Of a stretch of 11,398 bases of DNA, positions 5,691 through 11,398 are shown one piece after another. Location: positions 1-11,398 of the forward strand of contig JAIOJO010000232.1 of NCBI GenBank assembly GCA_019911985.1, written 5' to 3'. The position numbers and the translations under genes were made by a program. How positions within the stretch are numbered: position 1 is the first letter of the stretch; each line of letters begins with the position of its first letter. A model generated the notes under the pieces. That model did no database searches. It worked only from the letters and a program-made list of their open reading frames with translations, and was not told the origin of the DNA. The DNA is from Sulfuricellaceae bacterium (GTDB lineage Bacteria > Pseudomonadota > Gammaproteobacteria > Burkholderiales > UBA9220).

Positions 5691-6850
5691 CGCGAAGACT
5701 TCTTCCAGAGACCTGCATCGGCGAGGCGCCGAACCAAGGCGCCGCGTTTTCCATGCCGGGCCATGAACTGAACCAGCTTCCGATCGAAGTCGGCCCGGGC
5801 TGCGCACAGCGCATAGGCATCGGATAGATCGACGAGCGCACGCTTTACCTCGTCGTAGGCAGACGCGATGCCACGTTCGGCTAGTTTGTCGGCAGCCTGC
5901 CAGCACGGGTCGAAATCTGCTGCCAGCGTGCGCAGGTAGGTTTCCCGCTTGGTCCGCCGTTCGGCCTCAGCCTTTTTGCGCCGTACTGCTTCCTGCCTTT
6001 TTCTCGCTTCGGCAGCGGACGCCGCCAGTTTCTGAAGCTCTGCAACAGTACGCCGCGTCCCTGGTTTTTCAATCGGCTGATGTTCGCGCTGCCAGGCAAG
6101 GAAACGTAATTTCAACTTACGCTCGGCCTGCTGCGCATTCCCGGTCAACAGCAGTTTGAGCATCGCGGTTTTCTCTGCCGCAGGAAGCGCGGCGATCCAG
6201 ACATCCAGTTCCGCGTCGCTCTCGCTATCGGGTTTTGAACCTTGCTGGTCAGAGAGTCCGGCCGCTGCCAGCAGATCCCCATCGACCTCCAGAAATTCCG
6301 CCAGCGATTGCTGGGCAGCGGTCAGGCGGGAAAGTCCGGGCGGCGGTTGGGGCTCGGTGGCCTTTTCGTCAACTTCACCAACGCTCACGCCGGCCAACCA
6401 CCCGAGATATAGCGGACGCATGTCGCCACGCAGCAACTCGTCACGCAATGGTACAAGCCTGCCCATCCAGCCTCGCCCATCCTCTTCGGCAAAGCGATCG
6501 TAGTTGTTACTCTCGTTCAACTCCCATCCAAGCAACCAATGTGTCTTCGCCTGCTCAACCGAAAAAACGGTTTTGGTCTTGAAGGCCCGGAGGGTCTCGG
6601 CATCGAATGCATTTTTCGGCACCCGCAGGTACAGCAGGCAAGTACACCAGTTAGCCACATAGACGTGAGCATCAAAGTAGCGTCGCATCCAATCGGCGGG
6701 ATCGCCCTTGAGATCGCCCCACTGGTAATCATTGACGAAGCTGGTCGGCGTAATGCTGGCACGAGACGAGCGCGCGCGCAGTTCCGCCATCTGCTTCGGG
6801 GTCAGTGGCTCGTCAATGGCGACGAATTCGTAGTACTGGTATTCACTCAT
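5687..6850 (-). CDS. Unrecognised 387-residue protein, cargo between the primase-helicase and CcbP-like genes
   Basis: The frame is intact, and I assign no function. The N-terminal part (1-155) is rich in aromatic residues and looks globular: MSEYQYYEFVAIDEPLTPKQ, then a segment with WMRRYFDAHVYVANW and WLLGWELNESNNYDRFAEED. A proline-rich linker follows (about 163-175), then a small helical part (176-255). Residues about 265-310 are an Arg/Lys/Glu/Ala-rich, probably coiled-coil stretch (ELQKLAASAAEARKRQEAVR). A helical C-terminal domain contains FDRKLVQFMARHGKRGALVR. There is no signal peptide, membrane segment, Walker motif or obvious nuclease motif. The gene starts 93 bases after the primase-helicase stop and is translationally coupled to the CcbP-like gene by an ATGA overlap. 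The start is supported by the MSEYQYYEF N-terminus; no strong Shine-Dalgarno is visible. Context suggests an accessory component of a defence module, which is inference. Confidence 0.8.
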   Translation of the reverse strand: MSEYQYYEFVAIDEPLTPKQMAELRARSSRASITPTSFVNDYQWGDLKGDPADWMRRYFDAHVYVANWCTCLLYLRVPKNAFDAETLRAFKTKTVFSVEQAKTHWLLGWELNESNNYDRFAEEDGRGWMGRLVPLRDELLRGDMRPLYLGWLAGVSVGEVDEKATEPQPPPGLSRLTAAQQSLAEFLEVDGDLLAAAGLSDQQGSKPDSESDAELDVWIAALPAAEKTAMLKLLLTGNAQQAERKLKLRFLAWQREHQPIEKPGTRRTVAELQKLAASAAEARKRQEAVRRKKAEAERRTKRETYLRTLAADFDPCWQAADKLAERGIASAYDEVKRALVDLSDAYALCAARADFDRKLVQFMARHGKRGALVRRLADAGLWKKSSR

Positions 6851-6867
6851 TACGATTCACTTTTTAC

Positions 6868-6889
6868 GAAATGGAGCTATTTCCATTTC
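6868..6889. repeat. 8-bp perfect inverted repeat upstream of the 387-residue gene
   Basis: GAAATGGA (6868-6875) and TCCATTTC (6882-6889) enclose a six-base loop, in the 93-base gap between the helicase stop and the 387-residue gene. There is no T-tract on the 3' side of either strand, so it is not a classic terminator. It could be an operator, a leader hairpin or chance. Confidence 0.4.
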
Positions 6890-6943
6890 CGGGCATATTT
6901 ATCACGAATACGTTGGGTATCGGGCGATGTGATCGATGGCAAG

Positions 6944-7261
6944 TCATGCGCCGATTCGATACCCCATGGCCTTGTATCCGTGTCGTCGCTTGTCCCACAT
7001 CCGCAGCAGCGCCGGGTGGCCCGTGTCGACGAAATCGATGATCCGCACATCGGTCTTGTTGGCATGCTCCCGGTGCAGCCGGCCAGCGTACTGCTGCAAA
7101 GTACCTTTCCACGACACCGGCATCGCCAGCACCAGGGTATCCAACGGCGGATGGTCGAACCCCTCCCCGACCAGCCTGCCGGTCGCGAGCAGTACGCGCG
7201 GCGCTTCCGCGGGTAATGCCTCGATCTGCCCAATCAATGCCGTTCGCTGCTTCCGTGACAT
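6944..7261 (-). pseudogene. Third piece of the primase-helicase: C-terminal half of the second RecA-like helicase domain
   Basis: This fragment holds the missing end of the SF2 helicase. It contains the motif V region VLLATGRLVGEGFDHPPLDT and motif VI QQYAGRLHRE, followed by DVRIIDFVDTGHPALLRMWD and a short tail ending GYRIGA. It is joined to the preceding piece by restoring one missing base near 7282-7284: the upstream frame reads EIHNCLF and stops, while adding one C gives EIHNLFVLHGRMSRKQRTAL and runs straight on. It cannot function alone because it lacks Walker A and B. The ATG at 7261 is an internal Met, not a credible start. Confidence 0.85.
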
Positions 7262-8172
7262 CCGGCCGTGCAGAACAAACAGTTGTGAATTTCTCCGTCC
7301 AAAGCCGCCGAAATGGCTTCGAGATGGTCGGTACGCTCGGTCAGCACCAGCACCTTCCGGCCTTGGCTGAAGGCGCGTCCGATTTCGCCCGCAATGGCGG
7401 CTGTTCGGGCCTGGTCATTGGCGAGGTGCCGGAACACATCCTGAATTCCTGCTTCGAGCGGCAGGTCGATGCACGCATGCAGCGAATACGGCGCCACCTC
7501 CAGGTCGTGCGGGGTACCTGCAGGTTTTGCTGCCGTGTGCCGAATCGGTCCACATTGCATGAAGATGATCGGTTGCTGGCCGTCGCGACGGATCGGCGTG
7601 GCGGTGAGGCCGAGCACGTATTTCGCCTTGGTGCGCTTCAGAATGGCGTCGAACGACACGGCACCGACGTGGTGGCATTCGTCCACGATGACGTGACCAT
7701 AGTTCTCGACCAGCGAGTTCACCTCGCCCTGCCGTGACAAAGACTGCATCACCGCGATGTCAATCTTCCCTGTAGGCTTGGCTTTGCCGCCGCCGATTGT
7801 TCCGATCATGCCCTTGCCGATGTCAAGGAAGGCCTGCAGACGCTCCTGCCACTGTTTGAGCAACTCGGTGCGGTGCACCAGTACCAGGGCGTGAACGCCA
7901 CGCTTGGCAATCATCGCTGCCGCGGTGACCGTCTTGCCGAAGGCGGTAGGCGCGCACAGCACGCCGACGTCATGGCTCAGCATTTCCGCAACCGCCGATT
8001 GCTGATCCGGGCGCAACTTGCCGACGAAGGTGACGTCCAGCGGCTCGCCGCCGTACCGCTCATCACGCAGCTCGCAGCGGATGCCGTTGTCTCTCAACAA
8101 TTCCTGCGCGGCATCCAGGCAACCGCGCGGCAAGGCAATGTGTTGCGGATAGTTCTCGGCACAGCCGATCAC
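7234..8172 (-). CDS. Second piece of the primase-helicase: SF2 DEAD/DEAH-type helicase ATPase core
   Basis: This is an ATP-dependent superfamily 2 helicase segment of 312 residues in this frame. It shows the Q-like segment LRPDQQ (53-58), Walker A APTAFGKT (74-81), VLVHRTELLKQW (97-108), Walker B DECHH (164-168), motif III LTATP (189-193) and the start of the second RecA domain (GRKVLVLTERTDH, 271-283). It ends in a frameshift tail (CTAGCHGSSERH), after which the domain continues at 7261. Its first codon, GTG at 8172, overlaps the stop of the primase piece, but the protein appears to start in mid-domain, and adding one base near 8183-8185 fuses it to the primase (RLSVW-DKPRVIGCAENYP). It is therefore best read as the middle of one broken gene spanning 6944-9293. 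The IGGGKAKPTGKIDIAVMQSL and IIFMQCGPIR segments are typical of helicases fused to TOTE-type primases. Confidence 0.88.
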   Translation of the reverse strand: MIGCAENYPQHIALPRGCLDAAQELLRDNGIRCELRDERYGGEPLDVTFVGKLRPDQQSAVAEMLSHDVGVLCAPTAFGKTVTAAAMIAKRGVHALVLVHRTELLKQWQERLQAFLDIGKGMIGTIGGGKAKPTGKIDIAVMQSLSRQGEVNSLVENYGHVIVDECHHVGAVSFDAILKRTKAKYVLGLTATPIRRDGQQPIIFMQCGPIRHTAAKPAGTPHDLEVAPYSLHACIDLPLEAGIQDVFRHLANDQARTAAIAGEIGRAFSQGRKVLVLTERTDHLEAISAALDGEIHNCLFCTAGCHGSSERH

Positions 8173-9293
8173 GCGCGGTTTATCCAGACCGACAGCCGCA
8201 TCGCCTGCGCCTTGTAGAACGCTGGGTTCTGGAACGCGGCGAGGCGAATCAAGCGGTTCGCCAGCGCCTGTGGCAACTGCGCCTTCTCGAAGTAGATGAG
8301 ATTAGCCAAGGTCACGGTGAGGAACCTGGGCATGGAAGACTCCGACAGCTCCGTCGTCGCCGATATCGAACGCCGCCACGGCTTCGCCATATCTTCTTCG
8401 TCAATGAATGTGACATCCAATGGATGTACTCCACCTCTAGCACGCAGAATGGTTGGCTCGATGTCGTGCGGCGCCATCGGTTGGATTGCAGCGAGGAACG
8501 CCCATTGATCGTCGAATGGGCGTAGCGCTACATCGACGAATACGCTGCAACCGTTCTCGCGAGGCAGTTTCTGCAGCGGCAAGGCGATCAGGTTGCCGAA
8601 ACCACCCTTGGGCATCGTGTCCTGATTGGGAAACAGGCGGTCGTAGGACGCGAGCTTCAATTGCCGGGTGCGCGAGCAGGTATGGCTGATGATGGCCGTG
8701 CCCAGGCGGCGGGCATCGCGCGCCGGCACCTGGCCAGCGAAAAACACCCAGACGTGCGCCCCTTTGCCGGATCGTGAAATCTCGAGAGCCGCCTGCACAC
8801 CGAGTTCGGTACATGATTGCACGAAGGCCCAGGCATCTTCTCTCCACTCGGCTTCGTCGAAATCGATGGCGAGAAAATGACAGGTATCGTCCTCCAGCAG
8901 AGGATAGACGCCGACTGTGTGCTTGCCGGTAAGATGGTCGTACAGGACTGCATCTGATAGCGGGATCAGTAGCCAGCTGCCGCAGTCCCCGCACTTGATA
9001 CGAGGCTTCTCGCAAACACCAGCGCGCCATTCGTTGGCGCAGGCCGGCGAGTAACCCGACTTGGCCGAAGTCTTGCTTTCCCAGCGGATCGGATAGACAT
9101 CCGTGCGTCCCTGGAACAACCGGCGAAACAGCGCCACCTTCTCGTCCGTGGAAAGCCGTGAAGGCTCCGGCGTCGAAGCTGGTGGCACTACATGCTCAGG
9201 CTGCGCGCGCCATTGAATGCTGTTCGCTTCCAGCAGGGCGATCAGTCGGGCGTTTTCAGCCTTCAATTCCACCGATGGATCGTGATCAATCAT
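8169..9293 (-). CDS. First piece of the primase-helicase: TOTE-type archaeo-eukaryotic primase domain
   Basis: This 374-residue frame carries an archaeo-eukaryotic primase (AEP) domain of the type named after TOTE conflict systems, predicted anti-invader modules that join an AEP, an SF2 helicase and often a nuclease. After a short coiled-coil start (VELKAENARLIALLEAN) and a linker come four cysteines (Cys85, 94, 101, 104) that look like a zinc-binding unit. The AEP core has DxD as Asp144-Phe-Asp146 (LAIDFDEAEW), SxH-type SRSGKGAHVW (173-182, His180), GFGNLIALPLQ (231-241) and the probable third acid Asp254 (VFVDV). All expected catalytic residues are present. The C-terminal tail (AMRLSVWINRA) is the product of a one-base loss; the uninterrupted gene would run on into the helicase. 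I see no nuclease domain in the joined protein. The start at 9293 is the only ATG near the first conserved segment, and its Shine-Dalgarno is weak. Confidence 0.85.
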   Translation of the reverse strand: MIDHDPSVELKAENARLIALLEANSIQWRAQPEHVVPPASTPEPSRLSTDEKVALFRRLFQGRTDVYPIRWESKTSAKSGYSPACANEWRAGVCEKPRIKCGDCGSWLLIPLSDAVLYDHLTGKHTVGVYPLLEDDTCHFLAIDFDEAEWREDAWAFVQSCTELGVQAALEISRSGKGAHVWVFFAGQVPARDARRLGTAIISHTCSRTRQLKLASYDRLFPNQDTMPKGGFGNLIALPLQKLPRENGCSVFVDVALRPFDDQWAFLAAIQPMAPHDIEPTILRARGGVHPLDVTFIDEEDMAKPWRRSISATTELSESSMPRFLTVTLANLIYFEKAQLPQALANRLIRLAAFQNPAFYKAQAMRLSVWINRA

Positions 9294-9520
9294 GGACTCA
9301 GTACTCGGTAATTATTGTCCCCGATGATAGATATCGGATACCGGAAGGATACAAATTTTCCGACTGACATCATATTTGCCACGCAGTTCGTTTCTCCTCG
9401 AGGGACGAATTGAGCGAAAAACATCGATATTTACAGCTCAGTAAACATGAACCGGAACGCCACTACGAAATACACAAGCTCGCCGGAATGCCTTTAGTTT
9501 ATAGGCCGTTCTTGTTTGGC

Positions 9521-9556
9521 TTTACCGTCTTGAGGTCACACGGACACAACGGTAAA
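9521..9556. repeat. Inverted pair of the TTTACCGT motif
   Basis: TTTACCGT (9521-9528) and its reverse complement ACGGTAAA (9549-9556) are separated by 20 bases, close to the direct pair at 9584-9605. They share the core of the arm-like motif and may be further recombinase or accessory-factor sites. Confidence 0.4.
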
Positions 9557-9583
9557 CACAGATGCCGCGATTTTAAGGAAAAA

Positions 9584-9605
9584 TCTACCGTCAGATTTAC
9601 CGTCA
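9584..9605 (-). repeat. Paired TTTACCGTC-type motifs, candidate right integrase arm sites
   Basis: TCTACCGTCA (9584-9593) and TTTACCGTCA (9596-9605) start 12 bases apart, the same spacing and orientation as the left-end pair at 3715-3736. They lie about 170 bases inside the right attachment repeat. The unequal distances of the two pairs from the cores resemble the asymmetric arms of phage-type attachment sites. Confidence 0.55.
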
Positions 9606-9776
9606 AATCTTCGCGCTGCATGCATAACCCGCTGACACGATAACAAGCGCGAAGCCTTTCGACATCAATCGCTTACCGCCGAAAATCTGCGCAATTGACG
9701 ATGTGTCCGTAGTGATCTTCAAAAACCAACAAGTCCCTAATAATGCTGAATAAGTTCTTGCCGCTTCGCATACCAT

Positions 9777-9791
9777 TCACTCCCACTCGAT
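9777..9791 (-). repeat. Right attachment-site repeat (within the guaA 3' end)
   Basis: This is the second copy of the 15-bp direct repeat. It forms the last four codons and stop of intact guaA, so integration here restores the gene. It lies in the same orientation as the copy at 3641-3655. Confidence 0.85.
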
Positions 9792-11339
9792 AGTGGCAGG
9801 TGGCTTACCGCTGATATCGTAGACCACGCGGTTGATTCCCCGCACTTCGTTGATAATGCGGTTGGATACCTTGCCCAGCAAAGTATAAGGCAGCTCGGCC
9901 CAATGGGCCGTCATGAAGTCTTGAGTCTGCACAGCGCGCAGAGCCACCACGTAATCGTAGGTGCGTCCATCGCCCATCACTCCGACCGATTTCACCGGCA
10001 GGAATACGGCGAATGCCTGAGATGTTTTCTCGTACCAACCGGAAGCGCGCAGTTCCTCAATAAAAATAGCGTCTGCACGCCTCAGCAATTCGGCGTATTC
10101 GTGCTTTACTTCACCCAAAATGCGGACGCCCAGGCCGGGACCGGGAAATGGATGGCGATAAACCATGTCGTGGTGCAAGCCCAAAGCCACGCCCAATTCG
10201 CGAACCTCATCCTTGAACAGTTCGCGCAGCGGCTCCAATAACTTGAGATGCAGGGTATCCGGCAAGCCCCCCACATTGTGGTGGGACTTGATGGTGTGCG
10301 CCTTCTTGGTTTTGGCGCTGGCGGATTCGATCACGTCAGGGTAGATAGTGCCCTGAGCTAGCCATTTGGCGTTGGGCAGCTTGGCCGACTCGCGCTGGAA
10401 CACTTCGATGAATTCGCGGCCAATAATTTTGCGCTTCTGCTCTGGGTCGGTCACGCCCGCCAAGTGCTTCATGAACTCGGCGCCGGCATCGACGTGGATT
10501 ACCTTCACACCGAGGTTCTTGGAGAAGGTCTCCATAACTTGCTCCGCCTCGTTCAAGCGCAGCAGCCCGTTGTCGACAAAGACGCAGGTCAACTGGTCGC
10601 CAATAGCGCGGTGCAGCAAGGCCGCGACCACGGACGAATCCACACCGCCGGATAGGCCGAGGATAACCTCATCCGTCCCGACCTCCGAGCGCACTTTGCC
10701 TATGGCCTCGTCGATGTAGTCGGGCATATTCCAATCGTAACCGCAATCGCAGATTTCATGGACGAAACGCTCTATGATCGCTTTGCCTTGCAGGGTATGC
10801 GTCACTTCAGGATGGAACTGCAAGGCATAGAATTTGCGCGTCTCATCCGCCATGCCTGCGATGGGCGTGGCGGCGTTGCTGCAAATGACCTTAAAGCCCG
10901 GCGGCATCGCCGTCACTTTGTCGCCATGACTCATCCATACATCCAGCAAACCATGGCCCTCCGTATTGCTGCGGTCTTGAATATCGCGCAGCAATGCGGA
11001 ATGGCCTTGGGCACGAATTTCCGCATACCCAAATTCGCGTTTGGCGGCATTTTCTACGGCGCCGCCTAATTGCGCCGCCATGGTCTGCATGCCGTAGCAA
11101 TTACCCAGCACCGGGACGCCCAAGTCAAATACGACTTGCGGTGCACGTGGCGTTTCCTCCTCGTACACAGAGGACGGGCCACCGGAAAGAATGATGCCTT
11201 GGGGATTAAATTCGCGAATAAAATCTTCGCTTACATCGTTGGGGTGTAGCTCGCAATAGACGCTGGTTTCGCGCACCCGGCGGGCAATCAACTGGGTGTA
11301 CTGAGAGCCGAAATCGAGGATGAGGATTTTTTGGTGCAT
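9777..11339 (-). CDS. guaA: GMP synthase (glutamine-hydrolysing)
   Basis: GuaA converts XMP to GMP with ATP and glutamine, the last step of guanine nucleotide synthesis, in the cytoplasm. The 520-residue length is normal. The N-terminal class I glutamine amidotransferase carries the triad Cys81 (GNCYGMQ), His176 and Glu178 (QFHPE). The ATP pyrophosphatase domain has the P-loop LGLSGGVDSS (227-236). The C-terminal dimerisation domain includes HPFPGPGLGVRILGEV and ends with the conserved KPPATIEWE. The final four codons and stop double as the 15-bp attachment repeat of the island to its left, so the gene was restored by integration and shows no damage. The start ATG at 11339 gives the usual N-terminus (MHQKILILDFGSQYTQLIAR). 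guaB commonly lies upstream in betaproteobacteria, but it is outside the window. Confidence 0.98.
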   Translation of the reverse strand: MHQKILILDFGSQYTQLIARRVRETSVYCELHPNDVSEDFIREFNPQGIILSGGPSSVYEEETPRAPQVVFDLGVPVLGNCYGMQTMAAQLGGAVENAAKREFGYAEIRAQGHSALLRDIQDRSNTEGHGLLDVWMSHGDKVTAMPPGFKVICSNAATPIAGMADETRKFYALQFHPEVTHTLQGKAIIERFVHEICDCGYDWNMPDYIDEAIGKVRSEVGTDEVILGLSGGVDSSVVAALLHRAIGDQLTCVFVDNGLLRLNEAEQVMETFSKNLGVKVIHVDAGAEFMKHLAGVTDPEQKRKIIGREFIEVFQRESAKLPNAKWLAQGTIYPDVIESASAKTKKAHTIKSHHNVGGLPDTLHLKLLEPLRELFKDEVRELGVALGLHHDMVYRHPFPGPGLGVRILGEVKHEYAELLRRADAIFIEELRASGWYEKTSQAFAVFLPVKSVGVMGDGRTYDYVVALRAVQTQDFMTAHWAELPYTLLGKVSNRIINEVRGINRVVYDISGKPPATIEWE

Positions 11340-11351
11340 AGCAAGATAGCC

Positions 11352-11379
11352 GTAATGAGTAATGGGAAATGCGCAATGG
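11352..11379 (+). repeat. Degenerate heptanucleotide repeats upstream of guaA
   Basis: Four consecutive 7-base units, GTAATGA, GTAATGG, GAAATGC and GCAATGG, share the pattern G-N-AATG-N. They lie 13 to 40 bases upstream of the guaA ATG. The array may continue past the window only weakly, since the next bases (GTGTAGA) already diverge. The function is unknown; such short heptamer arrays can vary in copy number between strains. Confidence 0.5.
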
Positions 11380-11398
11380 GTGTAGAGATGGGCAGGGC

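Larger units (their letters stand above)
9294..9776. other. Non-coding right end of the island
   Basis: I find no convincing gene in these 483 bases. They hold the upstream region of the primase gene, including a small inverted repeat CCGAT/ATCGG at 9321-9337, a TTTACCGT/ACGGTAAA inverted pair at 9521-9556, and the paired arm-like motifs at 9584-9605. An integrase usually lies next to one end of such islands; none is here. Confidence 0.55.
3641..9791. mobile_element. Genomic island integrated at the guaA 3' end, without an integrase
   Basis: The island is bounded by two exact 15-bp copies of the guaA 3' end (3641-3655 and 9777-9791); the unit counting one repeat is 6136 bp. The guaA 3' end is a known integration hotspot for tyrosine-recombinase islands. 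Paired TTTACCGTC-type motifs lie just inside both ends. Cargo is an abiEi relic, a higBA pair and a primase-helicase / unknown / CcbP-like gene set, which is a typical defence-island mixture. The ends (about 3656-3930 and 9294-9776) are non-coding and visibly more AT-rich than the cargo. No integrase, relaxase or transposase reading frame is present, so the element must be a deleted remnant or depend on a recombinase encoded elsewhere. The left boundary could be an internal junction of a former tandem array, because one more arm-like motif lies outside it. Confidence 0.8.

Noticed and set aside
6156..6582. Several 115-codon + strand frames opposite the 387-residue gene
   Set aside because: They are shadow frames of a well-formed - strand gene, with Ser/Arg-rich translations and no ribosome sites.
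9410..9643. 77-codon + strand frame with a TTG start in the right island end
   Set aside because: It has no credible ribosome site and an odd composition, and it spans the repeated TTTACCGTC-type motifs. I recognise no family, so it is more likely non-coding.
3656..9776. A search by eye for an integrase, transposase, relaxase or CRISPR array within the island
   Set aside because: No reading frame shows tyrosine-recombinase, DDE or relaxase motifs, and there are no regularly spaced repeats. The only repeats are the short end motifs and the operator pair.

Overview
This window looks like betaproteobacterial chromosome of moderate GC, probably from a Nitrosomonadales-type lineage. That placement is inferred from the style of RNase E, GMP synthetase and a small lipoprotein. 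The two core blocks are separated by about 6.1 kb of accessory DNA inserted at the 3' end of guaA.

Left core (1-3640). On the + strand is the 3' nine-tenths of rne (RNase E), ending at a strong bidirectional terminator. Facing it on the - strand are a small lipoprotein gene with a good sigma70 promoter, a probable 22-codon leader ORF with a perfect Shine-Dalgarno, and a low-molecular-weight protein tyrosine phosphatase gene. The leader ORF overlaps the phosphatase start.

Island (3641-9791). The last 15 bases of guaA (TCACTCCCACTCGAT on +) occur twice, at 9777-9791 inside intact guaA and at 3641-3655 alone. This is the direct repeat expected from site-specific integration into the guaA 3' end. 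Both inner ends carry a pair of TTTACCGTC-type motifs with the same 12-base spacing, which look like integrase arm sites, but no integrase gene lies between the repeats. The cargo, left to right, is: a frameshifted abiEi antitoxin relic without its abiEii toxin; an intact higBA-type toxin-antitoxin pair with a perfect 18-bp palindromic operator over its -10 box; and a leftward set of genes. Reading leftward, that set is an archaeo-eukaryotic primase fused to an SF2 helicase (TOTE-type conflict system, broken by two single-base indels), an unrecognised 387-residue protein, and a CcbP-like small protein (one single-base indel) coupled to it by an ATGA overlap.

Right core (9777-11398). Intact guaA lies on the - strand, preceded by a short leader region that contains degenerate heptanucleotide repeats.

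All five indels I found are inside the island, and the core genes have none. I read this as a decaying, immobilised defence island in which the toxin-antitoxin pair is still intact. The most novel element is the three-gene primase-helicase / 387-aa / CcbP-like cluster.
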